Origin: Neoceratodus forsteri
Taxonomy: Eukaryota; Chordata; Ceratodontiformes; Ceratodontidae
Direction of reading: 5' to 3'
Assembly (NCBI GenBank): GCA_016271365.2
Contig: CM057459.1
Coordinates: 821,373,001-821,437,000, forward strand
Length of the DNA: 64,000 nt
Below are positions 41,881-54,660 of the stretch, piece after piece (within the stretch, counting starts at the first letter, position 1; every line of letters begins with the position of its first letter). The notes below the pieces were generated by a model, which had not been told where the DNA came from, did no database searches, and was given only the letters and a program-made list of their open reading frames with translations. Position numbers and translations under genes: made by a program.

Positions 41881-44008
41881 GATAGAAGCAATCAAAATGA
41901 TTACAACACTAGAATTGCTCCACCTTATAGCTCACCTACCACTGACAATCCTGAACAAATGATTCTCATGAATAGACCAGAGCATAGGACAATTCATATG
42001 GGAAGGAAAAGATCACACTGGAGTAAAGGGGTACTAGGTCTACCATAGCTATAAGGGTATTACTGCGCATTTAGAGCAGCAAAAACCCTACGATGGTTCC
42101 CAGAATCAGGACCAACCCAACCGATATGGACAAAAATTTAAGCACATTTGTCAGGAAACCACCCACCCCATATCAGTCTTTTTGAAAAGATACCAAATTC
42201 ATGCCTGTCATCACCACCAGTTTATGCCTCCCATGACATGTGGAAGCAAACAGGCTGCTGGCTGAAAACTAACCACTCACACCCAGAGCTTACCCTGCTA
42301 TGGGGAAACACATGCATAAAAGTAGGGGGAACACCAAAAAACTGGATGACATGGAGGGATAAGAATATACTCAACATACCAGACATCTTAATGCCAAATT
42401 CAAAATCAGTAGACTCATTCCAAGGCCTCCATATTAGATTTGGCCTACACAAAAATGAGTTTTGAAAGTACTTACATCTAAGAAGGACACTGGCACCTAT
42501 CTTAATGCACATACAAGAGTCCCAGACCCATGTGCACACACACCCAATCACTACCTGGCTTAAACAATGCAAAAGAATAGTCAGCCAGATCTCCTCCAGC
42601 ATCAGAGATGGCAAACCCGATCAAACAGAAAGGGCTAAAAGGTACTGTGGAGGAAGCCCTAAATGTAACTATAGATGACTCAGACTGAGCCACTTGCTGG
42701 AAATCCACACACACTTTGGCTAAAGAATTCTGGCAGTAGACTAATACAAAACTAAATTACACACTCCTGGTATCGCACACAGAAGTGCTCCATGCAGCAC
42801 ATATCATCACAGACAACAACTGCTGGAGATGCTGAAAACCAAGAGAAGACCTATTTCACATCCTTTGGGCTTGCCCCCAAATCACAGGCTACTGGCAACA
42901 AATATGACACACCCTTCAGTCTATTATCCATACCCCAGTTACCCTGGCACCAGAACTCCTATTACTGGGGATGAAACCTAAGCTACCTCACTAAGGGAAA
43001 CATCAGCACAACCTAACAATCCTGGCCAGCATATAAGCCAAATGATTAATACTGTGCAAATGGTGCACAGAAGAAATTCCCTCAGTACACGAATTTCTCA
43101 ACAATATGGTGAAGCTAACACAATACTAAAGTTCATCCCACCTGGCACTAAAGTCCATGGGAACATATAACAAAAAGTGGGACAAATTCCATCAATTTCT
43201 AAAACAAATTCCCACCACCACAATTACACCAACACCAGCACACAACCCCCTGAACAGGGACAGGGTAACAATATTGGAAAGAAGGTCACCAGTGCATCCC
43301 ATACAACACCCATCTCATACCCTCATACCCTTATAATGAAGACTCCAAATCCAGACACACTTTCACACTCCACGCCCTTCATCCTAAGATAATAATACAG
43401 GGTCCGATGACTCATAACCTGCCTCCTCAACAAGGTCCCTGGCTGCATCTTTCCTCCCCTGCTCAATCACCTCTCTCACCCTCCCTCTACCTGTCACATC
43501 TGGACCCTCCTACTCTGTACCACTAACTCACCCACTAAGACCCCTGACTGACTCTTTTCCACACCTTTCTTCCTCCCCCCCTTCCCTCCCTCCCCTACCT
43601 CACAATCCCCTCCCTCCTGTCACCTTCTCCTTCTGTGCTTGCTCCCATTCCTACCATTTCTACTCCTTCCTGCCTCACTCAACATGCTTGACAATGCTGC
43701 CCGGCTGCATCCCCTCTCCATTCTCTATCCTACTGCTACCCTTCATCCCCTGACTCACTCTTCCCGATTTCCAAATGGGATTTTTCGCCCATGTTTTCAC
43801 CTATAAAGTCCTAGAATGCCAACTACTTATCTAATTGCAATCATCTATGTTTACTATGTATTGTGCTCTTCTACCCTTCACTGTATTTGATATTATCTGT
43901 ACATGTTATTGTGCGTTATACGCTTGTCTGTTTTGTAACCCCCTCCCCATTATTGACGTGGAACCTTTGTAAATGAGCTCCACTGTGCTCAAAAGTATTT
44001 TCTAATGA
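41881..44008 (+). pseudogene. L1/Tx1 ORF2 C-terminus and 3' region
   Basis: Fragments consistent with the ORF2 C-terminal part (for example FSRIDQSIGQFIWEGKDHTG at about 41965-42025 in a shifted frame, and HILWACPQITGYWQQI at about 42858-42905, the usual late block). From about 43380 the sequence is C-rich and non-coding. It ends GTGCTCAAAAGTATTTTCTA before the GAAA tail. Confidence 0.65.
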
Positions 44009-44033
44009 AAGAGAGAAAGAAAGAAAGAAAGAA

Positions 44034-44105
<72 letters not shown>

Positions 44106-44106
44106 A
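44009..44106. repeat. (GAAA)n microsatellite at L1 3' end
   Basis: Nearly pure AAAG repeats with one interruption (GAAAAGAAAG near 44031), immediately after the L1 3' end, so probably an expanded tail. Confidence 0.95.
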
Positions 44107-44155
44107 CCTGATCTCACTGGATGATATCTGTCCACACAGACCAATGGGATACATG

Positions 44156-44156
<1 letters not shown>

Positions 44157-44186
<30 letters not shown>
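44157..44186. repeat. (CA)n microsatellite
   Basis: About 14 CA repeats, 50 bp after the GAAA tract. Confidence 0.95.
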
Positions 44187-44189
<3 letters not shown>

Positions 44190-44489
44190 TACATACTGAA
44201 GAATACATTCAAAGAAATACTCAATATAAAGCTAGTCTCCTTTCTGACAACCAGTAACAGATTACTGTATGGCACTGCTAGGTTTAACTATTAGTTTAGT
44301 ATTAGAAGCTAGGTAGCATAGCTAGTTAGGATTTTATATATGAAACACAAATATATTTATAACATTTAGGATAGAAATTACTATAAAAATAAAGGATTCA
44401 AGGAACAGATATATAAAAGATTAGTATGCTCGGAGAGTAAGACAGCTATCCACCCAGAAATGCATTGTATAACTGTGCACCAAAATCAT
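44187..44489. other. AT-rich, no gene
   Basis: No motif seen; may be the upstream part of the LINE-like 3' copy that follows. Confidence 0.35.
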
Positions 44490-44829
44490 TGAATGTGGTC
44501 AGGTAAGCCTTGACAAACTATGTAGGTAAAAGTCACAAGGCACTCCTTGTCCACAGCACAAAATGAGTTAAATCAAGCAGAAGTAGAGAGAAATATTGAA
44601 TAAAGTAGATGCTTATAGTACAACATGTTAACTTAGATCATCACTGAAATACTTTTATGATGTCATACTCTCATGGAGTTACACATAGTGAAACTATTTG
44701 TATTCCACTACATTGATGTATGTCTGTAAATATCCTAAAGCTGTATTTTTTGTGACTCATGCTTAGAAATACTAGTAAATAGTGATAACTGCAAATGCAA
44801 GGTTAGTATAGTCAAACAGCTATATACTC
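44490..44829 (+). mobile_element. diverged LINE-like 3' end (copy 1)
   Basis: GATGCTTATAGTACAACATG, TGTTAACTTAGATCATCACT, ATATCCTAAAGCTGTATTTT and the end TAACTGCAAATGC align by eye with 47590-47875. Both end in an A-rich stretch. Family not identified. Confidence 0.5.
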
Positions 44830-45892
44830 GGAATCACAATGTGTAGTTACTGAAATGGGTAGATGCATACAAGCTGTCCTGGGGAAGGGCGAGGTAATAG
44901 AAGGGGTGGAGGAACAATGGGAGAAACTGAAAGGAGCCGTAGTGGGGACAACAAACCAATGCGTTAGGATAGTGGCCAAAGGGAAAAGAAGAAGGAAACC
45001 ACTATGGTTGTCTAAGGAGGTAAGGGACAAAGTCAGGGCTAAAAGACTGAGTTTCAGGAAATATAAGGGGACCCAAAGGGAGGAGGACAGGGAGGTGTAC
45101 CTTGAATGTTTAAGAGAAGCAGAGAATGCTGTTAGGACAGCTAAGACACAGACAGAGGAGGATTTAGCATGGTCAGTGAAAAAAGGGGACAAGGCATTTT
45201 ATAAGTACATCAGCGAAAGAAGAAAAAACAGGGGGTGGGGATTGTGAGGCTCAAAGGGAAGGAATGAGAATGTAAGGAGGGGGATCTGGACAAGGCAGAA
45301 ATACTGAACAAATACCTCTGCTCAGTATTCACTAGGGAGGGAGAGGGTCAAGGACCACAGATGGGTAGCAGAGGCAATGGGGGGGAGAACACCAGTCCAT
45401 TCACAGTCTAGAGAGTTTGGGAAGAACTCACAGATCTGAAGGTGGATAAGGCCATGGGGCCAGACAGCATCCACCCAAGGATATTACATCAGCCTGCGAA
45501 GGGAAATGGCAGCACCTCTGGCAGCCCTGTTCATTGAGTCACTCAAACAGGTGTGGTTCCAGAGGACTGGAGGAGGGCACATGTGGTCCCACTGCACAAA
45601 AGAGGCACTAGGGAGGAGAAGGGGAACTACAGGCCAGTCAGCCTCACCTCAGTGGTGGAAAAGATCATGGAGACACTGATGAAAGAAAGGATGGTAGCAC
45701 ACCTGATTCCAAGGGTACCCAGGATCTGAGACAACACATATTCACAGCAGGAAGGTCATGTCAAATGAATCTGATAGAGTTCTTTGATTGGGTGACTAGG
45801 GAAGTAAATCAGGGAGGGGCAGTAAACATCACCTACATAGATTTCAGTGAAGCCTTCAACACCTTCCCACATAGAAGGCTGGTTAACAAGAT

Positions 45893-45902
45893 GGGTAGTC
45901 TG
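45893..45902. repeat. SINE target-site duplication, left
   Basis: GGGTAGTCTG, repeated at 46463-46472. Confidence 0.85.
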
Positions 45903-46462
45903 AGCCAGCCCGGTGGCGTTGAGGGCTGAGGTGCTGGACACCTTACCTCAAGTCATGCTGGCGACCTGTGTTTGGGAATGAGCACGGGTCATCAGGGGTT
46001 GGCAGGGAGGAGAAGGATTGAGCATCCATTGGACTTCTCTCCTTCTCCGGGGTGGGGGGACACTAGCTGTCTGCTCTCCACTGGCCCCTAGCAGCTGCTG
46101 TGGGGCAGCACACTGATGCTACAGATGAAGGGGAGGAGACAGGCAGATGCTTGGTGAAAGCATGTGCGGTAGCATGCGCGCTTTCACCACAGGCATCATT
46201 GCATGCCCTGCCTCCTCACAAGGGGAGAAAAGTGGAAAAAAGCTCCAGCTGGATGACGTGGACCCCGCAGCGTGCCACCTCCAAGAAGGCACCTCCCTGG
46301 CATGGATCCATTTGGGGTGGGTTGAGTTGCTCCCCACCACCCTGCCAAGAAGGGTAAATCATGGGGTGCACAAGGGAGGGGGTCTAACATTCAGGGGAGG
46401 GTACGCTGGGGGATAACTGATGGCAGAAGCTGGGAGTTCAGAAGAAATAATACATAAAAAAA
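45903..46462 (+). mobile_element. tRNA-headed SINE copy (C), complete, 560 bp
   Basis: It is the clearest member of this family because perfect 10-bp duplications and the restored CR1 frame fix its ends. Head AGCCAGCCCGGTGGCGTTGA; A-box region GGTGGCGTTGAGGGC; B-box region GTGTTTGGGAATG; then GAGAAGGATTGAGCATCCAT, CTTCTCTCCTTCTCCGGGG, a long GC-rich body with CCAAGAAGGGTAAATC near the end, and the tail AATAATACATAAAAAAA. It is longer than most tRNA SINEs. Not related by sequence to the Deu-core SINE at 6.9 kb. Confidence 0.85.
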
Positions 46463-46472
46463 GGGTAGTCTG
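46463..46472. repeat. SINE target-site duplication, right
   Basis: GGGTAGTCTG, identical to 45893-45902. Confidence 0.85.
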
Positions 46473-47590
46473 GGCACGGGAGACAAGGTGGTGAACTGGG
46501 TTAGGAACTGGTTAACAGACAGAAGACAGAGGGTGGTGATAAATGGGGTACAATCTGGGAAGGGGGGGTGACCAGTGGGGTACCTCATGGATCAGTACTG
46601 GGACCAGTCCTGTTTAATGTCTTCATTAGTGATATTGCAAAGGGTCTTAAAGGAAAGGTCTGCTTGTTTGCAGATGACACCAAGACCTACAACAGGGTGG
46701 ATACTCCAGAAGGGGTGCAGAAAATGAAGCGGGACCTGAAGAATCTTGAAAGGTGCTCAGAGATGTGGCAATTGAGTTTCAATGCAAAAAAGTGCAAAAT
46801 AATGCACCTGGGCAGAGGGAACCCTGGGGAGAGCTACAGGTTGGGGGGAAAGAGTTGACTGCCACCAAGGAGGAAAGAGACCTAGGGGTTATCATCTCTG
46901 ATGACCTTAAAGTATCAAAGAAGTGCGCAATGGTGGCAGGGAGGGCCAGTGGCATGCTGGGGTGCATAGGCAGGGGTATCACTGCAGGAGGCTGGAGGTG
47001 GTGATTCTATTGTCTAAAACATTGGTAAGGACACTCCTGGAGTACTGCATGCAGTACTGGAGGCCACACCTGTGCAAGGACATAAACAAGGTGGAGAGTA
47101 TCCAGAGAAGGGTGACAAAGTTGGTGCAGGGCTTGCACCACAAAACATATGAGGAGAGACTAAGGAACCTCAATATGTACTAACCTGAAGAGAGGAGAGA
47201 GAGTGGGGTGACATGATTGACATGTTCACGTACCTCAAGGGCATAAACAAGGTAGAGGTAGGGGACCTTTTCCAATGTAGACAAAGTACTAGAACAAGGG
47301 GCATGATATGACATTGGAGGGGGGTAGATTAAGAAGTAATGTTAGGAAGTTTTTCTACACAGAAAGGGTAGCTGACATTTGGAATAGTCTGCCACAGGAG
47401 GTAGTGGGGGCAAGCACAGTGGAGGGGTTTATGCATGTCTGGGATAGGCACAAGGAAACCTTGGGAGGGGAGGGAGTGACAAAAAGCCATTGATGACATA
47501 TAGTCAGTGCAACATACAATGTATAGGGCCTACGGGCAGACTGGAAGGGCCTAGTGGTCCTTATCTGCTGACAATTTCTATGTTTATATG

Positions 47591-47875
47591 TTACGCATGA
47601 CTATGTATGCATGTGGTCAGACAACCCTGGATAAACTGTATTTGTAAAACCCTAATGGTGCTGCTTGTTCAAACTAGATGCTTGTATAATACTGAATGTT
47701 AACTTAAATCACATCTGAAACACTTTTAGAATGTTTTACCTCCATGATCTTATTAATGAAGAAGCTGCTTATATCCTAATGTATTGTTGTATATGTGTTA
47801 TTATCCATTCCTGAAGCTGTATTGTTGTGAATTAAGTTTGAAAAATCAATAAAAACTATTAACTGCAAAAAATTC
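47591..47875 (+). mobile_element. diverged LINE-like 3' end (copy 2)
   Basis: GAATGTTAACTTAAATCACA, CTGAAGCTGTATTGTTGTGA and the end AAAAATCAATAAAAACTATT with a polyadenylation signal. It aligns by eye with 44490-44829, so the CR1 is bracketed by two copies of the same dispersed repeat. Confidence 0.5.
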
Positions 47876-49160
47876 TGGGACAACTACTGTTTAGCTTGCT
47901 ATAAATGACCTACGTAACACTTGTGATGGTGCCCGCATCCTGCTCTATGTGGATAATGCAGTTATCTTCACTAACAGCACTAAGCAAGCATCTGCCAACC
48001 ACACCTTACAGCACAACTCCCATTCAATGGAGTACTGGTTGCTACAGAACAAACTGCTTCTAAACTACAAAAAGAAATTACATTTGCAAGCAATCAGAGG
48101 AAGAACAAACTCCTACCCACGTCCATCATTAATCAGGATGGTGATATATTAGAACAAGTAACATCTTTCAAATAGTACACAAAGGAGGTGAGATATTAGA
48201 ACAAGTAATAACTTTCAAATATCTTGGTATGCACCTTGACAGAGTGTTAACATATATCAGGCATATACACCATGTTGTCAGCACAGTTCATAACAAATTA
48301 GGGGTTCTTTAGACACCTGAGGCCAGGAAGCTTGCTGTAGCCTCCTCAGTGCTCTCCTCCATGGATTATGGACTAGTAATCTATGGAGCTGTTGTGGATA
48401 CCAACCTTAACAGAATCAGGACCCTCCTGAATAAGGCATGTCACCTAGTCCTTGATGCAGACAGGTTCACACACACTTGCAACCTGTATCAGAGTATAAA
48501 CTGGCTCACACTTGATCTCAGAAAATATTTCCAAACTTACCTGCTTCGGAAGAAGGCTCTGTTAAAACTCACCCCTCTCTACCTCCAGTCCTTGCTCCAC
48601 ACCCCCATAAACCAACACGCTACAAGAAGTGTTATAAGAAATGCACTTTACGTCCCACGATTCAGAACCAGTCAGTCCATAAGAGCTTTACTGTACCGTC
48701 CACCTAACTGGCTGAATGAACTCCCTACCTCAATGATGGATCTACCCAGTCTGAGTCAACTTAAATTATAATTAGATAATACCTTGCTTTAAGACATGTA
48801 TGCCAGCACAACCACTAATGAAGCCCACTAAAATGTCCTGGTAGTCCTTCCTGATATGCCTGGACTACAGCAGAAAAAGTTGCTTCACCACAACTACTCC
48901 TAACAACTGACAAAACAGAACTTACTGCTTCAACTTGTACTGTTCATGAGCATAGGAACTAGCATCTTACTGATGTGATTCTTTGTCTATTGTAAATGTT
49001 GCATATGTATTCCTGGATCCTACGTGATCCTTCTCTTCATGTTTCTCCAATGTAATGTAATTATATTATTTGCATCCCTGACTTTGAACCTCTGTAAATG
49101 AACTTTGCTCAATGGTGTTACTCCAAACATGCCAATAAATAAAAAATAAAATAAAAACAT
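47876..49160 (+). pseudogene. L2-type LINE, RT end and C-terminus, 5'-truncated
   Basis: ILLYVDNAVIFTNSTKQASA is the motif C region with YADD changed to YVDN. TSFKYLGMHLDR-like sequence is at about 48210. The 140-residue open frame 48349-48771 (SSMDYGLVIYGAVVDTNLNR, INWLTLDLRKYFQTYLLRKK, NALYVPRFRTSQSIRALLYR) is the well-kept C-terminal domain. A duplication of about 50 bp (ATATTAGAACAAGTAA at 48145 and 48190) breaks the frame. It ends in GCCAATAAATAAAAAATAAA. Confidence 0.75.
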
Positions 49161-51190
49161 ATTTACGAGAGACTCATTTAACACCATAGGAACATTTAAA
49201 ACTCTCAGGTAGGGACTTTATCAGGCATTTGCCTTTTCATATGTAAAGGGAAAGCATATGGGAAATGCAATTGTAACCCCCTTGCAAATGGGGGTTTCCA
49301 AACGCTTCCCCGGAGCTCATTTAAATGCTCCCTGTCAGGCGGTGTCTTGCCTTTTAGCAGTTTAAGTGTGATCGCCAGGAGCACTATCAAAGCCTCTGTG
49401 CCTGTCTTTTTTTTTTAAGGGCTGCCTAACTCGCAGTTATGATTACTCTGGGATGGGGTTTGAGTGTTACCCTGTTCGAGTCCCGCCCGGGCTGCAAGAT
49501 AATTGCTCCGTTTCTGCCATCACTAAATTGTGCAGAGGGAGCTCCCCTGAGAGATGTAACTGCCTGCTGGGAATACCTCAGGGTGATAAATAAAAATGCA
49601 GTTGTTCTAACCTGTTTTCCTTTGCAGCAAAGACTGTTCTGATTCCCCCCTTCGATTTGGTCCAGGACTGCTGAATTGGACCAATCAGTACCCCGGGACC
49701 CTACAGAGTTGGCTGACCAATAGAGGGACTGCTTGTATTTTGGGAAAAGTATTATGGGTTATGGCGCTTTTTCCGCACCACTAAGAGCAGGAGCAGTTGA
49801 TTGGCAGGTGCCGCTAGCCAATGGAATTTGGTGGGTGCGAGTGAGAAGCCCCTTGCTGTTGGGGGCAGATGCATAGTGTCTGAGGAGAAGGAAGGAGCCG
49901 TGTGCTTCTTGTGTGTGTAGAGTGCTCAAGGAAGCGTAGTAGGTCTGAGTATGGCCGATTTTAAATTTTTAAACTGAGTCTGACTAAACCTGCCAGTGCA
50001 TCTGTCAGAGGAGGCTGGTGCCAGCCCAGCTACCTACCAGGCTCAACCTGAGAGGACTGGAGAAAATTGCTGAATCGCGTTCGGTCCACCCGTGAGGTTG
50101 AAGTTGCCGTTTATTGCCCAAGTCTACTGCGAGTTCGTGTGGGGCCTGGAAGCGGCGGCCTGGTATGGTACCCCTCTATCATTTGCCAAATAAATGTGTG
50201 AGGAGGCTATTGAACTTTAGGCTTAAACCCTGCCAGAGGTGAAGAACTCATTGCTACTGGAGTCATGAGTACTGAATCAGGGTAGCTCCCTGCTAAGTTT
50301 GCATTCAGTGGCCTTCCGTTGCCTCAGCAGACTGCTGACTGTCTGCTTGAGTTTTGCTTCTCATTCTGACTCATTCAGTATTTCAAAGGCTATCTGTGTC
50401 AGGGCCCCAACCAGCTTCCATGGAGGACTAGCCATTAGGGCTTGGGTACCCAGGGACAGTAAATATTAGGTTCAGGCCTGTGCACAGAGCCCTAGGTAGA
50501 TAGGTATAGTGATAAGCCAATCAGCTTGATCCCCCCACCGTTCTGGTTACTCCCCCTTGAATAAATCAGATTGTTTGTTCTGCAACTACACCCTGGCTAC
50601 TGTGTGCATTGCTGGTGAACTGCTGCATAGTGATTATGATAAAACTGTACCTTACTTTACAGGGGGTCCCCGGAGTGAGTTGGGAGATACCAGCCAGGGG
50701 GTAAGTGATCTGGGGAAAAGTATTGTGGGTACACTGTGTGAGCCACTAGCAGGACAAAAGGGGGGTTGCAGTAACCCAGAGGGTTGTAACCGAGGCAATC
50801 TTGACAGTACTAACCCCGACCTCTGGGTGGAGGCACCCGTCAATGGATCTAGGCCCCTCATCCTGTCTCAGAGGAGGCAGGCAGGGGTAGTAACCCTAAG
50901 GATAGCGCCCCTCCGGGGGTTACACAATATTGATCCCCCACTTCTACCCCTTTTTTGGTTGAAGATGAATATGCAGACCCCTCAGGCTGTTATGTGATAT
51001 TGGTAGGGTGACTATTTGGGAAAGAGGTAAAGGTAACTACTCTCCTCCTGCAGCTGAACTCTGTGAGGGGTGTTAGCCCGTTGATGCTATGCATCGACTG
51101 CCCCACCAGTCCCAGCCACCCAAGGCCAGCCCTCAATTTAAGGACCACCCTAATCACATGACTTACTTTCTGTTGTTTCCAAGTCCCCAC
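49161..51190. other. GC-richer stretch, possibly a decayed LTR
   Basis: No coding frame of known family. Two polyadenylation signals (AATAAATGTG at about 50189, AATAAATCAG at about 50561) lie upstream of GC-rich, pyrimidine-rich segments, as in a long terminal repeat. A short word (GGGAAAAGTATTRTGGGT) recurs at 49742 and 50714. No primer-binding site, tract or gag/pol frame was found. A decayed LTR or an unknown non-coding repeat are both possible. Confidence 0.3.
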
Positions 51191-51833
51191 TTTCCCATTA
51201 GCAGGTTATACTTTCCTTCCGCCAGGTGGCTGAGCTGAATAACCTCCCACAACTTCCTGCCTCTCTAGCCTTCCCTACTGCTGACTATCTCTACCCCTCC
51301 TCCTCCACTCTCATCATCCCCATTCTACAAGCCCAAATTCCATAGCCCTGCTTGCAGTACCCAAAATGCCCACTAGGACTCACTGCTGGCCCTTACTCTA
51401 TCCTCCACTTGTCACATATTTAGGATGTGCATTTCCTGTCAGGCTGAGGCTCCTCATACTAATGTCACTTAGCATGGCCACAATCTCTCCCTACCACTCA
51501 GTACCACAACCTCACCCTACCACTCAGTGCCACCCCTGCTCCCCTATGCTGCCCACCAATGCCACACCCTTCCACCCCCAACTGATGCACACACCCCTCC
51601 AGCAGTCTTATGCCTGCTCACCATGACCATCAATCTCCCACGCGATCCCCACCATCCGCTCGATCACTATTCCATGCATCACCTCCATGAGTGGCACTAA
51701 AAGCCTAATGCACTGCCACATAAATAAGCGACTGTCCCTACTCAGAATTATTTCCCTCCTCCTTTTACTATCTTGAAACATCCACCCTAGCCCTGGCCTG
51801 GGCTCCCGCGTGCCAATGCATCCACAGCCAACC

Positions 51834-54660
51834 ATGGGCCTCCGCATAGGATCCATGAACATAAGCAGCATACTAAACAAAAGTGCTGCACTGCAATGCT
51901 GGGTCACCAGGCACTAACCTGACATCCTCACAATGGTTGAGACATAGTTCTCAAAGAAAAACCTGACTCCCTGGTCTCCCTTCCAGGCTACTCGCTCTTC
52001 AGACTGGACAGAGTGGGCAAGAGGGGCAGAGGATGTGCAGTATACCTGCGGGACTCCCTACTAGCACAAGCCATCCCCCGACCTACGAAAGATCATGGTG
52101 CCCAAGTCATGTCCATAAAGGTCTCACCAGACCCCTCCAAGGACCCCATCATAATCACTGTGGCCTATATACCACCCCACAAGCAAATCCATACTCTTCT
52201 CTCCCTGACGGAATACATTACAAGCCTCCACAACAAGTCAAAACACATCCTTCTGGGTGACCCGAACCTAAACTAGCTGGATGCATCCACAACCACCTCC
52301 AAAGATGCCTTCTCAGCCCTTGACCTCCACCAGATGGTGACCAAACCCACAAGGTACAACTCAGCCACTGGGATGCAAACCTTGCTGGACATTGTACTAA
52401 GTAACAGCCCACATAAAATAGAGGATGTTGTGGTCCTCCCTAACTCCCTTAGCGACCACTTCCCAGTAATCTTTACATGGATGGGCCAAGCAACCTGCTG
52501 CCCCCATCACCATGCTTCTTCGCTGCCTCCACCCCTACAGTCTTACGAACCTCAAGCATCACCTAGCTCACTGCGACTGGTCACCTATATACCAGGCCAT
52601 CTCTTTTGATGCTGCGCTAGAATATTTCAACAACACCTTCACCCTAGCCTGTGACACCTTCACTCCCCCTAAAACGACCCACCTCAAGTGGCAAAATGCC
52701 GCCTGGATTATCCCATCCCTCCTATAGCAGCTCAAGAACTGTGACAACCTTTGGTGTAAGGCAAATGAATCAGGAAAACCTGCAGACAGGCAAGCCTACC
52801 ATGCAGAATGGAGCAAATGCACCTGGGCTATCTACAAAGCAAAGCCGAACATTACAGAGCCACCTTGATTGTTGCCTGGGGCTCATCATGCAAATGTTGG
52901 GATAATATAAAAATGCTAAATGGGAAGTCGTGGTCCCTTCCCCCTTCCCAGATCTCCACAAATGGCTCGGTCACCACTGACCCAAAACAAATTGGCGCTA
53001 CTCTGAACTCCAACTTTACGGATCTGAGCTCTGTGCTACCTCCCAATTTCTTCAACCCCACACCCAGCCAAACCCCCTCCTCCCATGCCCCCTTTCTATA
53101 TCCTGACTATCTCCCCCTGGGAAGCTGTATCCTACCTGATCAAGGCCCTAAATGGCACTAGACCCCTTAACAACCCTCTAGACATCAAACTCCACCATCT
53201 GGTCCTGGACACACTGTTTCTCCCACTAACTGCCCTACTAAATTGCTCTCTCTCCACCTTGGACTGTTCCCCAACAAACAGAAAAATGCAGTTGTAACAC
53301 CCATCCACAAAGGTGAGGATCCACTACTCCCATAGAACGACTACCCAATCTCCATTCTCCCCCCACTGTCCAAGGCTCTGGTAATGGTAGTGGCAGACCA
53401 ACTGACCAATTACCTAGAAACCCATAACCTGCTGTGTGTGTGTGGAGCAGCACGGGTTCACAGCCGGACATAGCACTACAACAGCTCTCATTGAATTCTC
53501 AAACTACATTCACTCCACCCTAGACAAGAGACAGCTGTCGGGGGCTGTGTTCATTGACCTGTCCAAGGCCTTTGACATGGTTAACCCCCCCCTCCTGCTG
53601 AACACCCTGATGCACATGGGTCTCTCTCAAGGTCCCCTAAACTGGTTTGCAAGCTATTTGACCTCCAGGATGCAGTGTGTCAGGATAAATGATACTGTAT
53701 CCAGCACCTGCACCACCTGCTCTGGAGTCTCACAGAGCTCCATCCTAGGGCCATTACGTTTTAGCCTGTTTCTGAATACGTTTCCCACCTTGTGCTCTGG
53801 CAAGATACTTCTATGTGCAGATGACACCATCCTCTGTACCTTGCACACAAACCCGGCCAACCTACAGGCCTTGCTGCAGCACTCCTTCAGCCAAGCCAAG
53901 CAATGGTTTGCTGAGCACAAGCTAGTACTAAACCAGAAAAAAACTAACACCATGCTGTTTGTGCACCACCAAAGCAAACTAAAACATGTCCAACTGAAAA
54001 TCCTGTCCCGCTCACACCACCCCCTAGAGCAGGTCTCATCTTATAAATACCTAGGGATCATGTTTGACCCTGCTCTCACTTTTCACGACCACATCAGCAC
54101 GCTGGCATCCTTGACTAATGTACAAATTGGCCTTCTATACTGACACAGGGACTGTCTACCCCTTGAAGCCCTGTGTCTAGCCATCACCTCGTCCGTTAAG
54201 TCACTGGTCAACTATGGCCTACTGGTCTGTGCCACCACTGACACCACTGCTCTTAAGATTAAAGAATCCATCAATAAAGCCTGCAGGCTTCTGTCAGGGG
54301 CTGATCGCATGACCCACATCTGCACCCTCTATGACTGTGCCCTGATCCTCAACCTTGATGAAGGGCTCCGGTTCCAAGAATGACTCATGGCCAAAAAAAA
54401 TCCTCCTTGGACAGACAGTCCCAGGAGTGTCAGCCTCCTTGCCCCTAGCCACCCCCAAAGTCCACACACGCAGAACAGACACAATGACAATGGCCATCCC
54501 CAGGGTCAGGACAATGCTTGCCCAGAGATCATTCCTAGTCATGGCCCCTGCCTGGTATAACACCCTACCATCCTCAGTCACTACCCACACTAAGCTCAGC
54601 CCTTTAAAAGTGGCCCTCAGTAATCCCTTCTATGCCACACATACATGCACCTGTTCACGC
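51834..54660 (+). pseudogene. L2-type LINE ORF2 (endonuclease and RT), broken
   Basis: Endonuclease: MGLRIGSMNISSILNKSAAL (about 51834), ILTMVETxFSK, GKRGRGCAVYLRDSLLAQAI (52013), IIITVAYIPPHKQI, HILLGDPNLN (GDFN changed to GDPN), DIVLSNSPHKIEDVVVLPN, SLSDHFPVIF (SDH kept). RT: HHLVLDTLFLPLTALLNCSL (53190), frameshift near 53290, EQHGFTAGHSTTTALIEFSN, GAVFIDLSKAFDMVNPPLLL (motif A), SGVSQSSILGPLRFSLFLNT (motif B), ILLCADDTILCTL (motif C, CADD), YKYLGIMFDPALTFHDHIST. C-terminal fragments continue to 54660. Several stops. Confidence 0.85.

Larger units (their letters stand above)
34906..44106 (+). mobile_element. L1/Tx1 LINE, near full length, with later insertions
   Basis: ORF1 (35169-36365), endonuclease (39440-40160), RT (40640-41880), C-terminal region (41880-43000), a C-rich 3' part and a (GAAA)n-rich end. 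The 36.4-39.4 kb interval between ORF1 and ORF2 has been filled by other repeats, including the hammerhead array and two minus-strand LINE tails. It is inactive: ORF1 has a stop and a frameshift, and the RT active site is PYADG in place of YADD. Confidence 0.75.
44855..47493 (+). pseudogene. CR1 ORF2 (linker and RT), broken
   Basis: The linker KKRRKPLWLSKEVRDKVRAK and FRKYKGTQREEDREVYLECL (44855-45247) is open. RT then passes through frameshifts: GPDSIHP-type sequence near 45463, NYRPVSLTSVV-type at about 45630 and ITYIDFSEAFNTFPH near 45828 (motif A). After the SINE come WVRNWLTDRRQRVVINGVQS (46490-46560), SGVPHGSVLGPVLFNVFISD (motif B, 46572), VCLFADDTKTYNRVD (motif C intact, 46660) and LEYCMQYWRPHLCKDINK (about 47040). 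The last open piece is RRLRSNVRKFFYTERVADIW to 47493. Confidence 0.8.
44830..47590 (+). mobile_element. CR1-type LINE, 5'-truncated, carrying a SINE
   Basis: From the pre-RT linker to a CR1-like end (ATTTCTATGTTTATATGTTA, 47574-47593). A SINE sits inside its RT at 45903-46462. No endonuclease, so 5'-truncated. It is more decayed in the first half than the copy at 24.2 kb but keeps the catalytic motif FADD. Confidence 0.85.

Noticed and set aside
43989..44208. Ser/Phe-rich and Val/Cys-rich minus frames
   Set aside because: Translations of the (GAAA)n and (CA)n microsatellites.
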